Source of the DNA: Mycobacterium sp. GA-1199
Lineage (GTDB): Bacteria; Actinomycetota; Actinomycetes; Mycobacteriales; Mycobacteriaceae
Direction of reading: 5' to 3'
NCBI RefSeq assembly: GCF_001500045.1
Contig: NZ_LQIX01000034.1
Coordinates: 124,001 to 188,000, forward strand
DNA: 64,000 bases
In this document: positions 35,358 through 44,900 of the stretch, one piece after another
Layout of the letters: each line of letters opens with the position of its first letter
Position numbering within the stretch: the stretch's first letter is position 1
Made by a program: the position numbers and the translations under genes
The notes under the pieces: model-generated
What the model was told of the DNA's origin: nothing
Database searches by the model: none
Seen by the model: the letters and a program-made list of their open reading frames with translations, nothing else

Positions 35358-36296
35358 TCAGCTGGCAAGGGCCGCGGTCTGTCCGCTGCGGGCACTGATC
35401 ACCGCCGAATATGCCGAGGCGTCGCCGACGACCGCGCGACTGGACTTGCCGTGGATGTCGACCGGGATGTCCCCGGCCAGGGTGATGCGGTTGAGCCTGC
35501 GGTACTGGTCGTCGTAGTCGGCGACGGCGTAGTGCTGGGTGGCGCGGTTGTCCCACACCGCGACGTCGCCGAGTTGCCAGTCCCACCGAATCGTGTGCTC
35601 CAACTTCGTGATCCGCGCCTGGAGCAAATTGAACAGGGTGGCCGACTCGGTTGATCCGAGCCCGACGAAGTTCTTGACGAAGTGGCCGAGCAGCAGCACC
35701 CGCCTGCCGGTCTCCGGGTGTACGCGGACCACGGGATGCTCGGTTTCGTAGTAGTCGGAGACGAATTCATCGCGATACGACTGCTGCTCGGCGGTGGGCG
35801 CTGCGTCCGGCTCGTCGTGCAGTGTGGCGTAGTCGTACTGGTTGGTGTGCACGGCCCACAGGTTCTCGGCCAGCGCTGCCAACGGCGCCGGAAGACGGTC
35901 ATATGCGGCTTCGGTGCTCGCCCACGTCGTCGTGCCGCCGTACGGAGGCAGCGTGATGGCGCGCAGGATGGACGCTTTCGGGATCCGGTCGACGAACGTC
36001 ACGTCGGTGTGCCAGCTGTTGGCCTTGTCGTAGCGGGAATCGATGGGCAGGAAGCGCTCACCGCGCGAGGTCACGGTCGGGTGTGCGGCGGTCGGGGTGC
36101 CCAATGTCCGCGCGAAGGCGAGCTGACCGTCGTCGTCCAGGCCGCGCTGGTCGCGGAAGAAGATCACCTTGTGGTCGAGCAGGGCCGAGTTGATCGACGA
36201 CGCGGTTCTCGCGTCGACTCCAGCGCTGAGGTCGACGCCCTCGATCCGGGCGCCGATGTGAGCGCCGAGCTTGAACACCCGCAGAGATGACGGCAC
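35358..36296 (-). CDS. TauD/TfdA-family alpha-ketoglutarate-dependent sulfate-ester dioxygenase
   Basis: A 312-residue Fe(II)/2-oxoglutarate oxygenase starting at GTG 36296. The facial triad is visible as HTD in ANSWHTDVTF and the distal His in WDNRATQHYAVADYD. The oxoglutarate-binding Arg follows in the YRRLNRITL region. Overall similarity to M. tuberculosis Rv3406 (an alkylsulfate dioxygenase, from memory) is strong, including VDLSAGVD and EHPVVRVHPETGRR. It likely liberates sulfite or sulfate from alkyl sulfates or sulfonates, complementing the ssu operon at 53-57 kb. It is divergent from the betaine-type ABC transporter. Confidence 0.9.
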   Translation of the reverse strand: MPSSLRVFKLGAHIGARIEGVDLSAGVDARTASSINSALLDHKVIFFRDQRGLDDDGQLAFARTLGTPTAAHPTVTSRGERFLPIDSRYDKANSWHTDVTFVDRIPKASILRAITLPPYGGTTTWASTEAAYDRLPAPLAALAENLWAVHTNQYDYATLHDEPDAAPTAEQQSYRDEFVSDYYETEHPVVRVHPETGRRVLLLGHFVKNFVGLGSTESATLFNLLQARITKLEHTIRWDWQLGDVAVWDNRATQHYAVADYDDQYRRLNRITLAGDIPVDIHGKSSRAVVGDASAYSAVISARSGQTAALAS

Positions 36297-36430
36297 GGGG
36301 AACCTCCAGACGATGCATGAAACGTGGTGCTCACATTCGTCTCCGGGAGGTGTGACGCCAACCGTTCAACTCAGCGCGAATCGAACCGGGCAGGTGTTTC
36401 GGCTGGATCAAGATCGGGTAGCTCACCGCC
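36297..36430. promoter_or_regulatory. divergent promoter region, dioxygenase / ABC transporter
   Basis: The 134 bp between divergent starts must hold promoters for both the sulfate-ester dioxygenase gene and the ABC operon. I see no perfect palindrome longer than six bases and no recognisable sigma-factor consensus. Confidence 0.4.
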
Positions 36431-37078
36431 GTGAGGGCACTGTGGGACTACATCTGGGCCCACCAAGCGCAGCTGACGTTCGATTCCTACCAGCACGTCA
36501 GTGCGGTCGTCCAGAGTGTGCTCATCGCGACGATCGTCGGTGTGGTGATCGGTGTGCTGACCTACCGCAACCCGATGGCCGCCAACCTCGCCACCGCGAC
36601 CTCCAGCGTGATCATGACCGTCCCGGCGTTCGCGCTGCTGGGCCTGCTGATCCCGTTGTTCGGGCTCGGCGTGGTACCCAGCATCACCGCGTTGGTGCTG
36701 TACTCACTGCTGCCCATCGTGCGCAACACGATCGTCGGCCTCAACGCGGTCGACCCTGCGCTGACCGATGCGGCGCGGGGCATCGGGATGAGCAGGCTCG
36801 ACACGCTGGCCAGAGTGGAACTGCGGCTGGTGTGGCCGTCGATCCTGTCGGCCATGCGGATCAGCACCCAGATGTCGATGGGCGTGCTGGCGATCGCGGC
36901 CTACGTCAAAGGACCGGGGCTGGGCAACCTGATCTTCACCGGGTTGGCGCGGGTGGGCAGCCCGACGGCCCTCCCGATGGCGCTGGCGGGAACGCTGCTC
37001 ATCGTCATCCTCGCGCTCACGCTCGATGCGGTGCTCGTCCTGATCGGCCGCCTCACCACGTCGAAAGGCATTCGATGA
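36431..37078 (+). CDS. glycine betaine/choline-type ABC permease (first)
   Basis: A 215-residue permease with about five helices, starting at GTG 36431. The EAA loop is in LTDAARGIGMSRLDTLARVELRLVWPSILSAMR, the contact site for the ATPase. TVPAFALLGLLIPLFGLG is typical of OpuCB/ProW/ProZ permeases. It is coupled by a 4-bp overlap to the ATPase gene. The system has two distinct permeases and a lipoprotein binding protein, as in proXVWZ or opuC. Substrate (betaine, choline, carnitine or ectoine) is inference. Confidence 0.9.
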   Translation: MRALWDYIWAHQAQLTFDSYQHVSAVVQSVLIATIVGVVIGVLTYRNPMAANLATATSSVIMTVPAFALLGLLIPLFGLGVVPSITALVLYSLLPIVRNTIVGLNAVDPALTDAARGIGMSRLDTLARVELRLVWPSILSAMRISTQMSMGVLAIAAYVKGPGLGNLIFTGLARVGSPTALPMALAGTLLIVILALTLDAVLVLIGRLTTSKGIR

Positions 37079-38277
37079 CAGGGCATTCGAAGGCAGAGAA
37101 CATCGCGTCGGAGGACACAAGCTCGAACGGCAGCACCGGGGTCCGCATCGTGCTGGACCACGTCTCCAAGGTCTATCCCGGATCGGACCGCCCCGCGGTG
37201 GACGACGTGTCGCTCGAGATCCCCGCGGGCGAGATCGTCGTGTTCGTCGGCCCGTCCGGCTGCGGGAAGACGACGATGATGCGGATGATCAACCGGCTCT
37301 CGGAGCCGACGTCGGGGACGATCATGATCGGCGACAACGACGCGATGTCGATCCGTCCGACCGAACTTCGCCGCTCGATCGGCTATTCCATCCAGCAGGC
37401 GGGTCTGTTCCCGCACATGACGATCCGGCAGAACGTCGGCCTGGTGCCCGGCCTGTTGCGCTGGGACCGCAAACGCATCGCCGAACGGGTCGACGAACTG
37501 CTCGACATGGTCGGGCTGGAACCGGGCCAGTACGCCGACAGGTATCCGCGTCAACTGTCCGGCGGGCAGCAGCAGCGTGTGGGCGTTGCGCGCGCGCTGG
37601 CCGCCGACCCTCCGGTTCTGTTGATGGACGAACCGTTCGGCGCCGTCGACCCGATCACGCGCAGCACGCTGCAGGATGAACTTCTGCGGTTGCAGGGTGA
37701 GCTGCGCAAGACCATCGTCTTCGTCACCCATGACTTCGGTGAGGCCGTCAAACTCGGTGATCGGATCACCGTGCTGGGCAACCAGTCCAAGGTGCTGCAG
37801 TACGACACTCCGCAGAACATCCTGGCCAGTCCCGCCGACGACACGGTCGCCGGTTTCGTCGGGTCCGGCGCGTCGCTGCGCCAGCTGGGCCTGATGCGGA
37901 TCAAGGACGTCGAGCTGCGGCCGCATCCTTCGGTACGCCAGACGGATCCGATCGATGATGTCCGGAAGACGTTGGCGGGCAGTGAGTTCGATTGGGCCGT
38001 TGTGCTCGACGACCGTGAGCGCCCGGTCAGTTGGGTGCGGGAGAGCAAGCTCGAGCACGCGACCGCGCTCGCCGACGTCGTCGAATCGCTCGACGTGGTC
38101 AGCACGCAGTCCACCCTCGAAGACGCGCTGGAGGCCATCCTCGCCCAACAGCATGCGTCGGCCGTGGTGGCCGGCCCGGGCAGCCGGTATGCCGGTGTCG
38201 TCACGTTGGACACGTTGATCGACACGATCACCTGGCTGCGGGCTTCGGCGCAGGCTGACACGGACGGACGACCATGA
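37075..38277 (+). CDS. proV: glycine betaine/choline-type ABC transporter ATPase with CBS domains
   Basis: A 400-residue ATPase. Walker A GPSGCGKTT, Q-loop, signature LSGGQQQRVGVARAL, Walker B VLLMDEPFGAVDP and the H-loop THDF are all present. A C-terminal region from about 295 carries two CBS motifs (VVLDDRERPVSWV, AVVAGPGSRYAGVVTLDTLID), the ionic-strength sensor of osmoregulated transporters. ATG 37075 overlaps the previous stop. The open frame further upstream is inside the permease gene. The last four bases overlap the next permease. Confidence 0.93.
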   Translation: MTGHSKAENIASEDTSSNGSTGVRIVLDHVSKVYPGSDRPAVDDVSLEIPAGEIVVFVGPSGCGKTTMMRMINRLSEPTSGTIMIGDNDAMSIRPTELRRSIGYSIQQAGLFPHMTIRQNVGLVPGLLRWDRKRIAERVDELLDMVGLEPGQYADRYPRQLSGGQQQRVGVARALAADPPVLLMDEPFGAVDPITRSTLQDELLRLQGELRKTIVFVTHDFGEAVKLGDRITVLGNQSKVLQYDTPQNILASPADDTVAGFVGSGASLRQLGLMRIKDVELRPHPSVRQTDPIDDVRKTLAGSEFDWAVVLDDRERPVSWVRESKLEHATALADVVESLDVVSTQSTLEDALEAILAQQHASAVVAGPGSRYAGVVTLDTLIDTITWLRASAQADTDGRP

Positions 38278-39044
38278 CCGCGGTCACCGATACCGCTCAA
38301 TCGGCGCGCGCCGATCCGGGCGAGCGCAGACGACTGCTCATCCAGCCCGTCTTGGTGCTGGTCATCGCTGCCGCGGTCGTGTTCTGGGCGTTCAACCGCG
38401 ACCTCACCGCCACCCAGCAGGAGAACATCAACCCCGGCAACATCGCCACGCTGATCTGGCAGCACTTGTTGATCACCGTGGCGGTCACCGCGATCGTGCT
38501 CGCCATCGGCGTTCCGCTGGGTGTGCTGGTCACCCGCCCCGGCGCGAAACTGTTGCGCCCGTTGTTCATGGGTGTGGCCAACATCGGCCAGGCGGCACCG
38601 GCGATCGGGCTGCTGGTGCTGCTGTTCCTGTGGACGGGTCGGACCGGGTTCTGGATCGGCGTCCTTCCGATCGCGCTGTACTCACTGCTGCCGGTGCTGG
38701 CCAGCACCATCCTCGGCATCACACAGGTCGACCGGTCGCTGGTGGACGCCGGGCTGGGACAGGGGATGTCGCGACGCTCGGTGCTGACGCGGGTCGAGCT
38801 GCCGCTGGCGATCCCGTACATCCTGGCCGGACTGCGCACGTCGCTGGTGCTCGCCGTGGGAACCGCAACGCTGAGCTTCCTCGTCAACGCCGGCGGATTG
38901 GGCATCTTGATCGACACCGGCTACAAGTTGCAGGACAACGTGACCCTGATCCTGGGCAGCGTGCTCGCGGTATGCCTTGCCCTGCTGGTCGACTGGTTGG
39001 GCGGGCTGGCCGAGTTCTACCTCAACCCCAAAGGCCTGCGATGA
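38274..39044 (+). CDS. glycine betaine/choline-type ABC permease (second)
   Basis: A 256-residue permease with about six helices and a longer N-terminal cytosolic segment than the first. The EAA loop is VDAGLGQGMSRRSVLTRVELPLAIPYILAGLR. NIGQAAPAIGLLVLLFLW and TLSFLVNAGGLGILID match OpuC/ProW-type permeases. It starts at ATG 38274 within the ATPase stop and is itself coupled by ATGA overlap to the binding-protein gene. Confidence 0.9.
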   Translation: MTAVTDTAQSARADPGERRRLLIQPVLVLVIAAAVVFWAFNRDLTATQQENINPGNIATLIWQHLLITVAVTAIVLAIGVPLGVLVTRPGAKLLRPLFMGVANIGQAAPAIGLLVLLFLWTGRTGFWIGVLPIALYSLLPVLASTILGITQVDRSLVDAGLGQGMSRRSVLTRVELPLAIPYILAGLRTSLVLAVGTATLSFLVNAGGLGILIDTGYKLQDNVTLILGSVLAVCLALLVDWLGGLAEFYLNPKGLR

Positions 39045-40006
39045 TCCGCCGCACCATCGCCCTGCTCGCCTGCCTGCTGCTGACCGGCTGCGGGCTCGGC
39101 GCGGGCAGCACCGTGCCGCTCAAGGTCGGTCCGGGTTCCATCCAGCCGGTCGCCGCACTCGACGGAGTGCGAATCACGGTGGGCTCCAAGGAATACACCG
39201 AGCAGGTGATCCTCGGATACATCCTCGAGTTCACGTTGGCCGCCGCGGGTGCCGACGTGCGTGACCTCACCGGCATCGTGGGTTCCCGCAGCACCCGGGA
39301 AGCCCAGTTGTCGGGTCAGGTCGACGTCGCCTACGAGTTCACCGGCAACGCATGGATCAATTACCTGGGGCACGAGAAGCCGATCCCCGACAGCCGCAAG
39401 CAGTTCGAGGCCGTCCGCGATGAAGATCTGGCCCGCAACGACATGGTGTGGTTGCCGCCAGGACCGATGGACGACACGTACGCGTTGGCAGCCGGCAGGG
39501 CGGTCGTCGAACGGACCGGCGTGCGTACGCTTTCGCAATACGCCGAGCTGGTCAAGCGCGATCCGGCGGCGGCGCGTACGTGCGTGGACACCGAATTTCG
39601 GGCGCGCCAGGACGGCTTCCCCGGAATGGCGGCGGCCTACGGGTTCGATCCGGGGCGGGCGCAGACGCCGGTACTGCAGGTAGGCATCATCTACCAGGCC
39701 ACCGCGGACGGCACGCAGTGCGACTTCGGTGAGGTGTTCACCACCGACGGCCGCATCGCCGCGCTCGACCTCATCGTGCTCACCGACGACAAGCAGTTCT
39801 TCGCTCACTACAACCCGTCGGTGACCATGAAACGCGCTTTCTACGAAGCACATCCACAGATCGCGGAGGTCACCGCGCCGGTGACGGCGGCGCTGACCAA
39901 TGAGGCGATCATGGAGATGAACAAACAGGTTGACGTGGAGGGCCGCGACCCGAGCGAGGTCGCACGGGACTGGATGGTGGCCCAAGGTTTCGTCACCGTC
40001 CCGTAG
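39041..40006 (+). CDS. proX: substrate-binding lipoprotein of the betaine/choline-type ABC transporter
   Basis: A 321-residue lipoprotein with a signal peptide ending LLLTGC (Cys at about residue 17). The mature part is an OpuAC-type domain (ITVGSKEYTEQVILGYILE; ready-made motifs YEFTGNAWINYLG and LIVLTDDKQFFAHYNPSVTMK). ATG 39041 lies in the stop of the preceding permease; the longer upstream open frame is a shadow. It delivers quaternary-amine osmolytes or nutrients to the permeases. Confidence 0.92.
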   Translation: MIRRTIALLACLLLTGCGLGAGSTVPLKVGPGSIQPVAALDGVRITVGSKEYTEQVILGYILEFTLAAAGADVRDLTGIVGSRSTREAQLSGQVDVAYEFTGNAWINYLGHEKPIPDSRKQFEAVRDEDLARNDMVWLPPGPMDDTYALAAGRAVVERTGVRTLSQYAELVKRDPAAARTCVDTEFRARQDGFPGMAAAYGFDPGRAQTPVLQVGIIYQATADGTQCDFGEVFTTDGRIAALDLIVLTDDKQFFAHYNPSVTMKRAFYEAHPQIAEVTAPVTAALTNEAIMEMNKQVDVEGRDPSEVARDWMVAQGFVTVP

Positions 40007-40067
40007 CCCGATTGCCACGACAACCGCGCTGGTCAGGCGTACCCTTCCGGTAGCCGAAGGGGGTCCG

Positions 40068-41531
40068 ATGGCAGACAAACGCGCAGTGAGAATCGCGATC
40101 GTGGGCGCCGGCATGTCGGGCATCTGCATGGCGGCCAAACTGCAGGACGCGGGTATCGACACCTTCACGATCTTCGAACAGGCCGACGAGGTCGGTGGCA
40201 CCTGGCGCGACAACACCTATCCCGGACTGCGCTGCGACGTGCCGTCGCGCTTCTATTCGTATACCTTCCGATCCAATCCCGAGTGGACGCGGCTGCTGCC
40301 GCCGGGTGGCGAGGTGCAGTCCTATTTCAAAGAGGTCGCCACAGAGCGCGATATCCGAGCCCACATCAGATTCGGCACCCCGGTGACATCGGCGCAGTAC
40401 CGCGACGGCAAGTGGTGGGTCAGCACCGCCGGCGGCACCGAGGAGTTCGACATCCTCATCACCGCCACCGGAATCCTGCGCGTGCCCCGCTATCCCGACA
40501 TTCCGGGGCTGGACACGTTCGCGGGCCCGATGTTTCACTCGTCGCGCTGGGATCACTCGGTACCGTTGCAGGACAAGCGGATCGGACTGATCGGGACGGG
40601 GTCTACCGGTGTCCAGATCACCGCTGAACTCGGTGGGAACGTCCGCGGTCTGACGATATTCCAACGCACTGCGCAGTGGGTCTTCCCGTTCCCGAACCCG
40701 CGCTACTCGCCGATCACCAAGGCGGCACTTCGGCGCTTCCCGGCGATGAGCCGCCTCGGTTACCGCTTCTGGCAGGCCGTGTACGAGAACTTCTTCGCCA
40801 AAGCCATGGTCAAGCCGGGATTCCGCCGCCGGCTGGTTTCGGCGATGTGCCGGTGGAATCTCGACCTCTCGGTGCGCGACCCAGAGCTCAGGAGCAAACT
40901 GACGCCGAACTACCAGGCGATGTGCAAGCGCATCGTCGCGGCCGGGCACTACTACCAATCCGTGCAGAAGCCGGGTGTCGACGTCGTCGTCGACCCGATC
41001 GATCACATCGCGGCCGAGGGTGTCGTCACCGCCGACGGGACACTGCACGAGGTGGATCTCCTCGTGCTCGCCACCGGCTTCGACGCCCACGCTTATGTGC
41101 GTCCGATGGAGATCATCGGCGAGCACGGGGTGTCGCTGGACGAAGCCTGGGCAGACGGGCCGCAGGCCTACCGGTCGGTGGCGGTGCCGGGGTTCCCGAA
41201 CCTGTTCATGTTGATGGGCCCGCACTCTCCGATCGGCCAACAGTCGTTGGTGATCATCGCCGAGAACCAGGCCGACTATGCGATGTGGTGGATCGAGCGC
41301 ATCCGCGACGGCGACATCGTCGCCGCGGCGCCGACGGATGTGGCCACGAAGGAGTACAACGAGGAGATGAAAGCTGCTATGCCGCAGACGGTTTGGACGA
41401 CCGGCTGCAACAGCTGGTATCTCGACAAGAACGGCCTGCCCGAGCTGTTCCCCTGGGAACCCGTGCGTCATCGCCGGCTGCTGGCTTCGCCGGTGCCGTC
41501 CGACTTCACCGTCCACACCGCGCAAAAGTGA
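40068..41531 (+). CDS. flavin-containing monooxygenase / Baeyer-Villiger-type
   Basis: A 487-residue FAD/NADPH enzyme. It has an N-terminal Rossmann motif IVGAGMSGICMAAKL, an NADPH-binding IGLIGTGSTGVQIT, and between them FAGPMFHSSRWDHS, matching the Baeyer-Villiger fingerprint FxGxxxHxxxW(P/D). VLATGFDAH is the late FMO motif. Such enzymes are abundant in mycobacteria (EtaA-like); the substrate is not predictable. ATG 40068 was chosen for the conserved N-terminus; the frame is open upstream only inside proX. Confidence 0.9.
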   Translation: MADKRAVRIAIVGAGMSGICMAAKLQDAGIDTFTIFEQADEVGGTWRDNTYPGLRCDVPSRFYSYTFRSNPEWTRLLPPGGEVQSYFKEVATERDIRAHIRFGTPVTSAQYRDGKWWVSTAGGTEEFDILITATGILRVPRYPDIPGLDTFAGPMFHSSRWDHSVPLQDKRIGLIGTGSTGVQITAELGGNVRGLTIFQRTAQWVFPFPNPRYSPITKAALRRFPAMSRLGYRFWQAVYENFFAKAMVKPGFRRRLVSAMCRWNLDLSVRDPELRSKLTPNYQAMCKRIVAAGHYYQSVQKPGVDVVVDPIDHIAAEGVVTADGTLHEVDLLVLATGFDAHAYVRPMEIIGEHGVSLDEAWADGPQAYRSVAVPGFPNLFMLMGPHSPIGQQSLVIIAENQADYAMWWIERIRDGDIVAAAPTDVATKEYNEEMKAAMPQTVWTTGCNSWYLDKNGLPELFPWEPVRHRRLLASPVPSDFTVHTAQK

Positions 41532-41540
41532 CGGCGGTCA

Positions 41541-41557
41541 CACTAGAACCTCTAGTG
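41541..41557. promoter_or_regulatory. 17-bp palindrome (7-bp arms) after the monooxygenase gene
   Basis: CACTAGA (41541-41547), ACC, TCTAGTG (41551-41557) form a perfect inverted repeat ten bases after the monooxygenase stop. It has low GC content for this genome and no following T-run, so it looks more like an operator than a terminator. It precedes the small ORF/cobN unit by about 95 bp. Confidence 0.5.
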
Positions 41558-41610
41558 ATCCGTGCCACACAAGTCGGTCTCATATCGCCGCTGACGTCGT
41601 AAGTTCCGGG

Positions 41611-41632
41611 TTACTGCACGTGTGTGCAGTAA
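41611..41632. promoter_or_regulatory. 22-bp palindrome (9-bp arms) upstream of small ORF and cobN
   Basis: TTACTGCAC (41611-41619), GTGT, GTGCAGTAA (41624-41632) form a perfect 9-bp inverted repeat ending 19 bases before the ATG of the small membrane ORF. The position suits a repressor operator (TetR/GntR-sized site) overlapping the promoter or 5' leader. The regulator is not identified. Confidence 0.6.
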
Positions 41633-41651
41633 GCGTCAGGAAGGAACGACG

Positions 41652-41753
41652 ATGTTCGAACTCATCGTGTTCGGTGCTCTTCTGGTCGTACTCATCGCCG
41701 CCCTCGGATTGCCTTATCCGCAGAGCACCTACGGCCGCTGGAACCGCCCCTAG
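41652..41753 (+). CDS. 33-residue single-helix membrane peptide upstream of cobN
   Basis: ATG 41652 follows a strong AGGAAGGA ribosome-binding site and encodes one hydrophobic helix (FELIVFGALLVVLIAALGLP). A short polar tail, YPQSTYGRWNRP, ends at TAG 41753. A strong ribosome-binding site, an immediate upstream palindrome and a hairpin just after the stop make this a credible small protein rather than chance. I do not recognise a family. A role in metal or cobalamin physiology is only suggested by cobN downstream. Confidence 0.6.
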   Translation: MFELIVFGALLVVLIAALGLPYPQSTYGRWNRP

Positions 41754-41771
41754 CCCCCTCCGCAAGCGCCG

Positions 41772-41793
41772 CGAGCGTGCGACCGCACGCTCG
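41772..41793. terminator. strong GC hairpin after the small ORF
   Basis: CGAGCGTGCG (41772-41781), AC, CGCACGCTCG (41784-41793) give a 10-bp perfect stem 18 bases after the small-ORF stop. There is no T-run, as is common in mycobacteria. It could terminate or attenuate the small-ORF transcript before cobN, making the small ORF a separately controlled unit. Confidence 0.5.
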
Positions 41794-41806
41794 TCGGCCA
41801 CTGACC

Positions 41807-41859
41807 GTGCGCAAACTGTCGCGGTGGCGCGGAGTGTCGTGCGCAGACGTGCACCGTCG
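41807..41859 (+). repeat. dispersed intergenic repeat, family 1 copy 1
   Basis: GTGCGCAAA (41807-41815), 18 bases, GTGTCGTGCGCAGAC (41834-41848), then GCACCGTCG up to 41859. The same blocks with the same 18-base spacing recur at 61585-61637 (plus) and in reverse at 61153-61210. It lies between the hairpin after the small ORF and the cobN start. Confidence 0.65.
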
Positions 41860-41905
41860 GCGCACGGGGAGTGGGCAGGAAACCGGCGTGGGGTAGTAAT
41901 GGGGG

Positions 41906-44900
41906 GTGGCTCAGCCGTCTCGCGACCCCGCCGTCTTGCTCCTGTCCACCTCGGACACCGACCTGATCACCGCCCGGTCCAGCGGCGCCAACTACCGGTG
42001 GGCGAACCCGTCGCGACTGGTGGACGGTGAACTCGGCGAACTGCTGCGCGGTACGGACATTGTGGTGGTGCGCATCCTCGGGAGTTACCGCGCTTGGCAG
42101 GACGGCATCGACGAGGTGGTGGCCAGCGGAGTGCCCGCGGTCGTCGTCAGCGGCGAGCAGTCGCCGGACGCGGAGCTGATGCGGCATTCGACCACGCCCG
42201 CCGGGGTCGCGCTGCAGGCGCACGTCTATCTGGCTCAGGGCGGCGTTTCGAACCTGCGCCATTTGCACGCGTTCCTGTGCGACACGGTGTTGATGACCGG
42301 CTTCGGGTTCTCCCCACCCGAGAGCACGCCCCTGTGGGGAGTGGTGCCCCGAGACGGCGGCGGCGACGGTCCCACGGTCGCGGTGCTCTACTACCGCGCG
42401 CAGCACCTTGCGGGCAACACCGCCTACGTCGAGGCGCTGTGTGATGCGATCGAAGATGCCGGTGGCCGTGCGCTGCCGGTGTTCTGCGCGTCGCTGCGCA
42501 CCGCCGACGCGGACCTGCTCAAGCTGCTCGGGACGGCCGACGCGCTGATCACGACGGTGCTCGCGGCAGGCGGCGCCACCCCGTCGAGCGTGTCGGCCGG
42601 CGGCACGGATGACGCGTGGAACGTCGCGCACCTTGCGGCGCTGGATGTCCCGATCCTGCAAGGGTTGTGCCTGACGAGTTCTCGGGCTCAGTGGCAGAAC
42701 AACGACGACGGGCTCTCGCCGCTCGACGTCGCCACGCAGGTCGCCGTGCCGGAATTCGACGGACGCATCATCACGGTGCCGTTCTCGTTCAAGGAGATCG
42801 ACGACGAGGGCCTGACCTCATACGTGCCCGATCCCGAACGGTGCGCGCGGGTCGCCGGGCTGGCCGTCCGCCACGCCCGGCTGCGGTCGATTCCGGTGCA
42901 GGACAAGAGGATCGCGGTCGTCTTCTCCGCCTACCCGACCAAGCACGCCCGCATCGGCAACGCCGTCGGCCTCGACACGCCCGCCAGCGCCATCGCGCTG
43001 CTGCGCGCGATGCGCGCGCACGGCTACCGCATCGACGACATCCCGGGCCTGGACGCCGGCGATGGGGACGCGCTCATCCACGCGCTGATCGAACGCGGCG
43101 GCCAGGACCCCGACTGGCTGACCGAAGGGCAGCTCGAGGGAAACCCGATCCGGGTGTCGGCCAACGACTATCGCAACTGGTTCGCCACGCTGCCCGCCGA
43201 GCTCACCGACGCGATCGTCGAGCACTGGGGCCCGCCGCCGGGGGAGATGTTCGTCGACCGCAGCGCCGACCCGGACGGTGAGATAGTCATCGCGGCCCTG
43301 CGGGCGGGCAACGTCGTTCTTATGGTGCAGCCGCCACGCGGTTTCGGCGAGAATCCGGTCGCGATCTACCACGACCCGGATCTGCCGCCGAGCCACCATT
43401 ATCTGGCCGCGTACCGGTGGATCGAGTCGGTGTTCGGTGCCGATGCGATCGTGCATCTCGGCAAGCACGGCAACCTGGAGTGGCTGCCGGGTAAGACGCT
43501 TGGCATGTCGGCGGCCTGCGGATCCGATGCCGCTCTGGGCAACCTGCCGCTGATCTACCCGTTTTTGGTCAACGATCCCGGTGAGGGCACCCAGGCCAAG
43601 CGTCGCGCGCACGCCACCCTCATCGACCATTTGATCCCGCCCATGGCACGCGCCGAAACCTACGGTGACATCGCACGTTTGGAGCAGCTGCTCGACGAGC
43701 ACGCGAATGTGTCGGCACTCGACCCGGGCAAGCTGCCCGCGATCCGCCAGCAGATCTGGACGCTGATGCGCGCCGCGAAGATGGACCACGACCTCGGCCT
43801 CGAGGAGCGGCCCGAAGAGGACTCGTTTGACAACATGCTGCTGCATGTCGACGGCTGGCTCTGCGAAATCAAAGACGTTCAGATCCGCGACGGCCTGCAC
43901 ATCCTCGGCCAAACGCCAAGCGGGGAGGACGAACTGGACCTGGTGCTGGCGGTGCTACGGGCCCGTCAGCTGTTCGGCGGCGAGCAGACGGTGCCGGGAC
44001 TTCGCCAGGCACTCGGCCTCGCCGAGGACGGCCACGATGAACGCACCGCCGTCGATGCCACCGAAGCACAAGCCCGGAAACTGGTGGCTGCGCTGCAGGA
44101 TTCGGGATGGAACCGCGAGGTGGTCGACACGTTGACCGACAACGCCGACGTCGCCGCGGTGCTGCGGTTCGCCGCCACCGAAGTGGTGCCGCGGCTGGCG
44201 GGCACGGCAGAGGAGATCACCCAGATCCTTCGGGCGCTCGACGGACGTTTCATCGCCGCCGGCCCCTCGGGGTCACCGCTGCGCGGGCTGGTCAACGTGC
44301 TGCCCACGGGGCGCAACTTCTACTCGGTCGACCCGAAGGCGGTGCCGTCGCGGCTGGCGTGGGAAACCGGTGTGGCGATGGCCGATTCGCTGCTCGCCCG
44401 GTACCGCGATGACTACGGCGACTGGCCGCGGTCGGTCGGTCTGTCGGTTTGGGGCACATCGGCCATGCGGACCGCCGGTGACGACATCGCCGAGGTGCTC
44501 GCCCTGCTGGGGGTGCGCCCCGTGTGGGACGAGGCGTCGCGGCGAGTGGTCGACCTCGAACCGATCGCGCTGGCCGACCTGGGCAGGCCTCGCATCGACG
44601 TCACCGTGCGCATCTCCGGGTTCTTCCGGGACGCCTTCCCGCACGTCGTCACGATGCTCGACGACGCCGTGGCGCTCGTGGCCGGACTCGATGAAGCAGC
44701 CGAGGACAACTACGTCCGCGCGCACGCCCAGGCCGACCTCGCCGAGCACGGCGACGAGCGCCGGTCCACCACAAGGATTTTCGGCTCGAAGCCGGGCACG
44801 TACGGTGCCGGGCTGCTGCAGCTGATCGACAGCCGCAACTGGCGCGACGACGCCGACCTCGCCGAGGTGTACACGGCGTGGGGTGGATTCGCCTACGGCC

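Noticed and set aside
41754..41905. Cobalamin riboswitch upstream of cobN
   Set aside because: A GCCACTG-like B12-box core occurs at 41797-41803, but the other conserved segments of the riboswitch are not visible, and the bases fall next to the dispersed repeat and hairpin.
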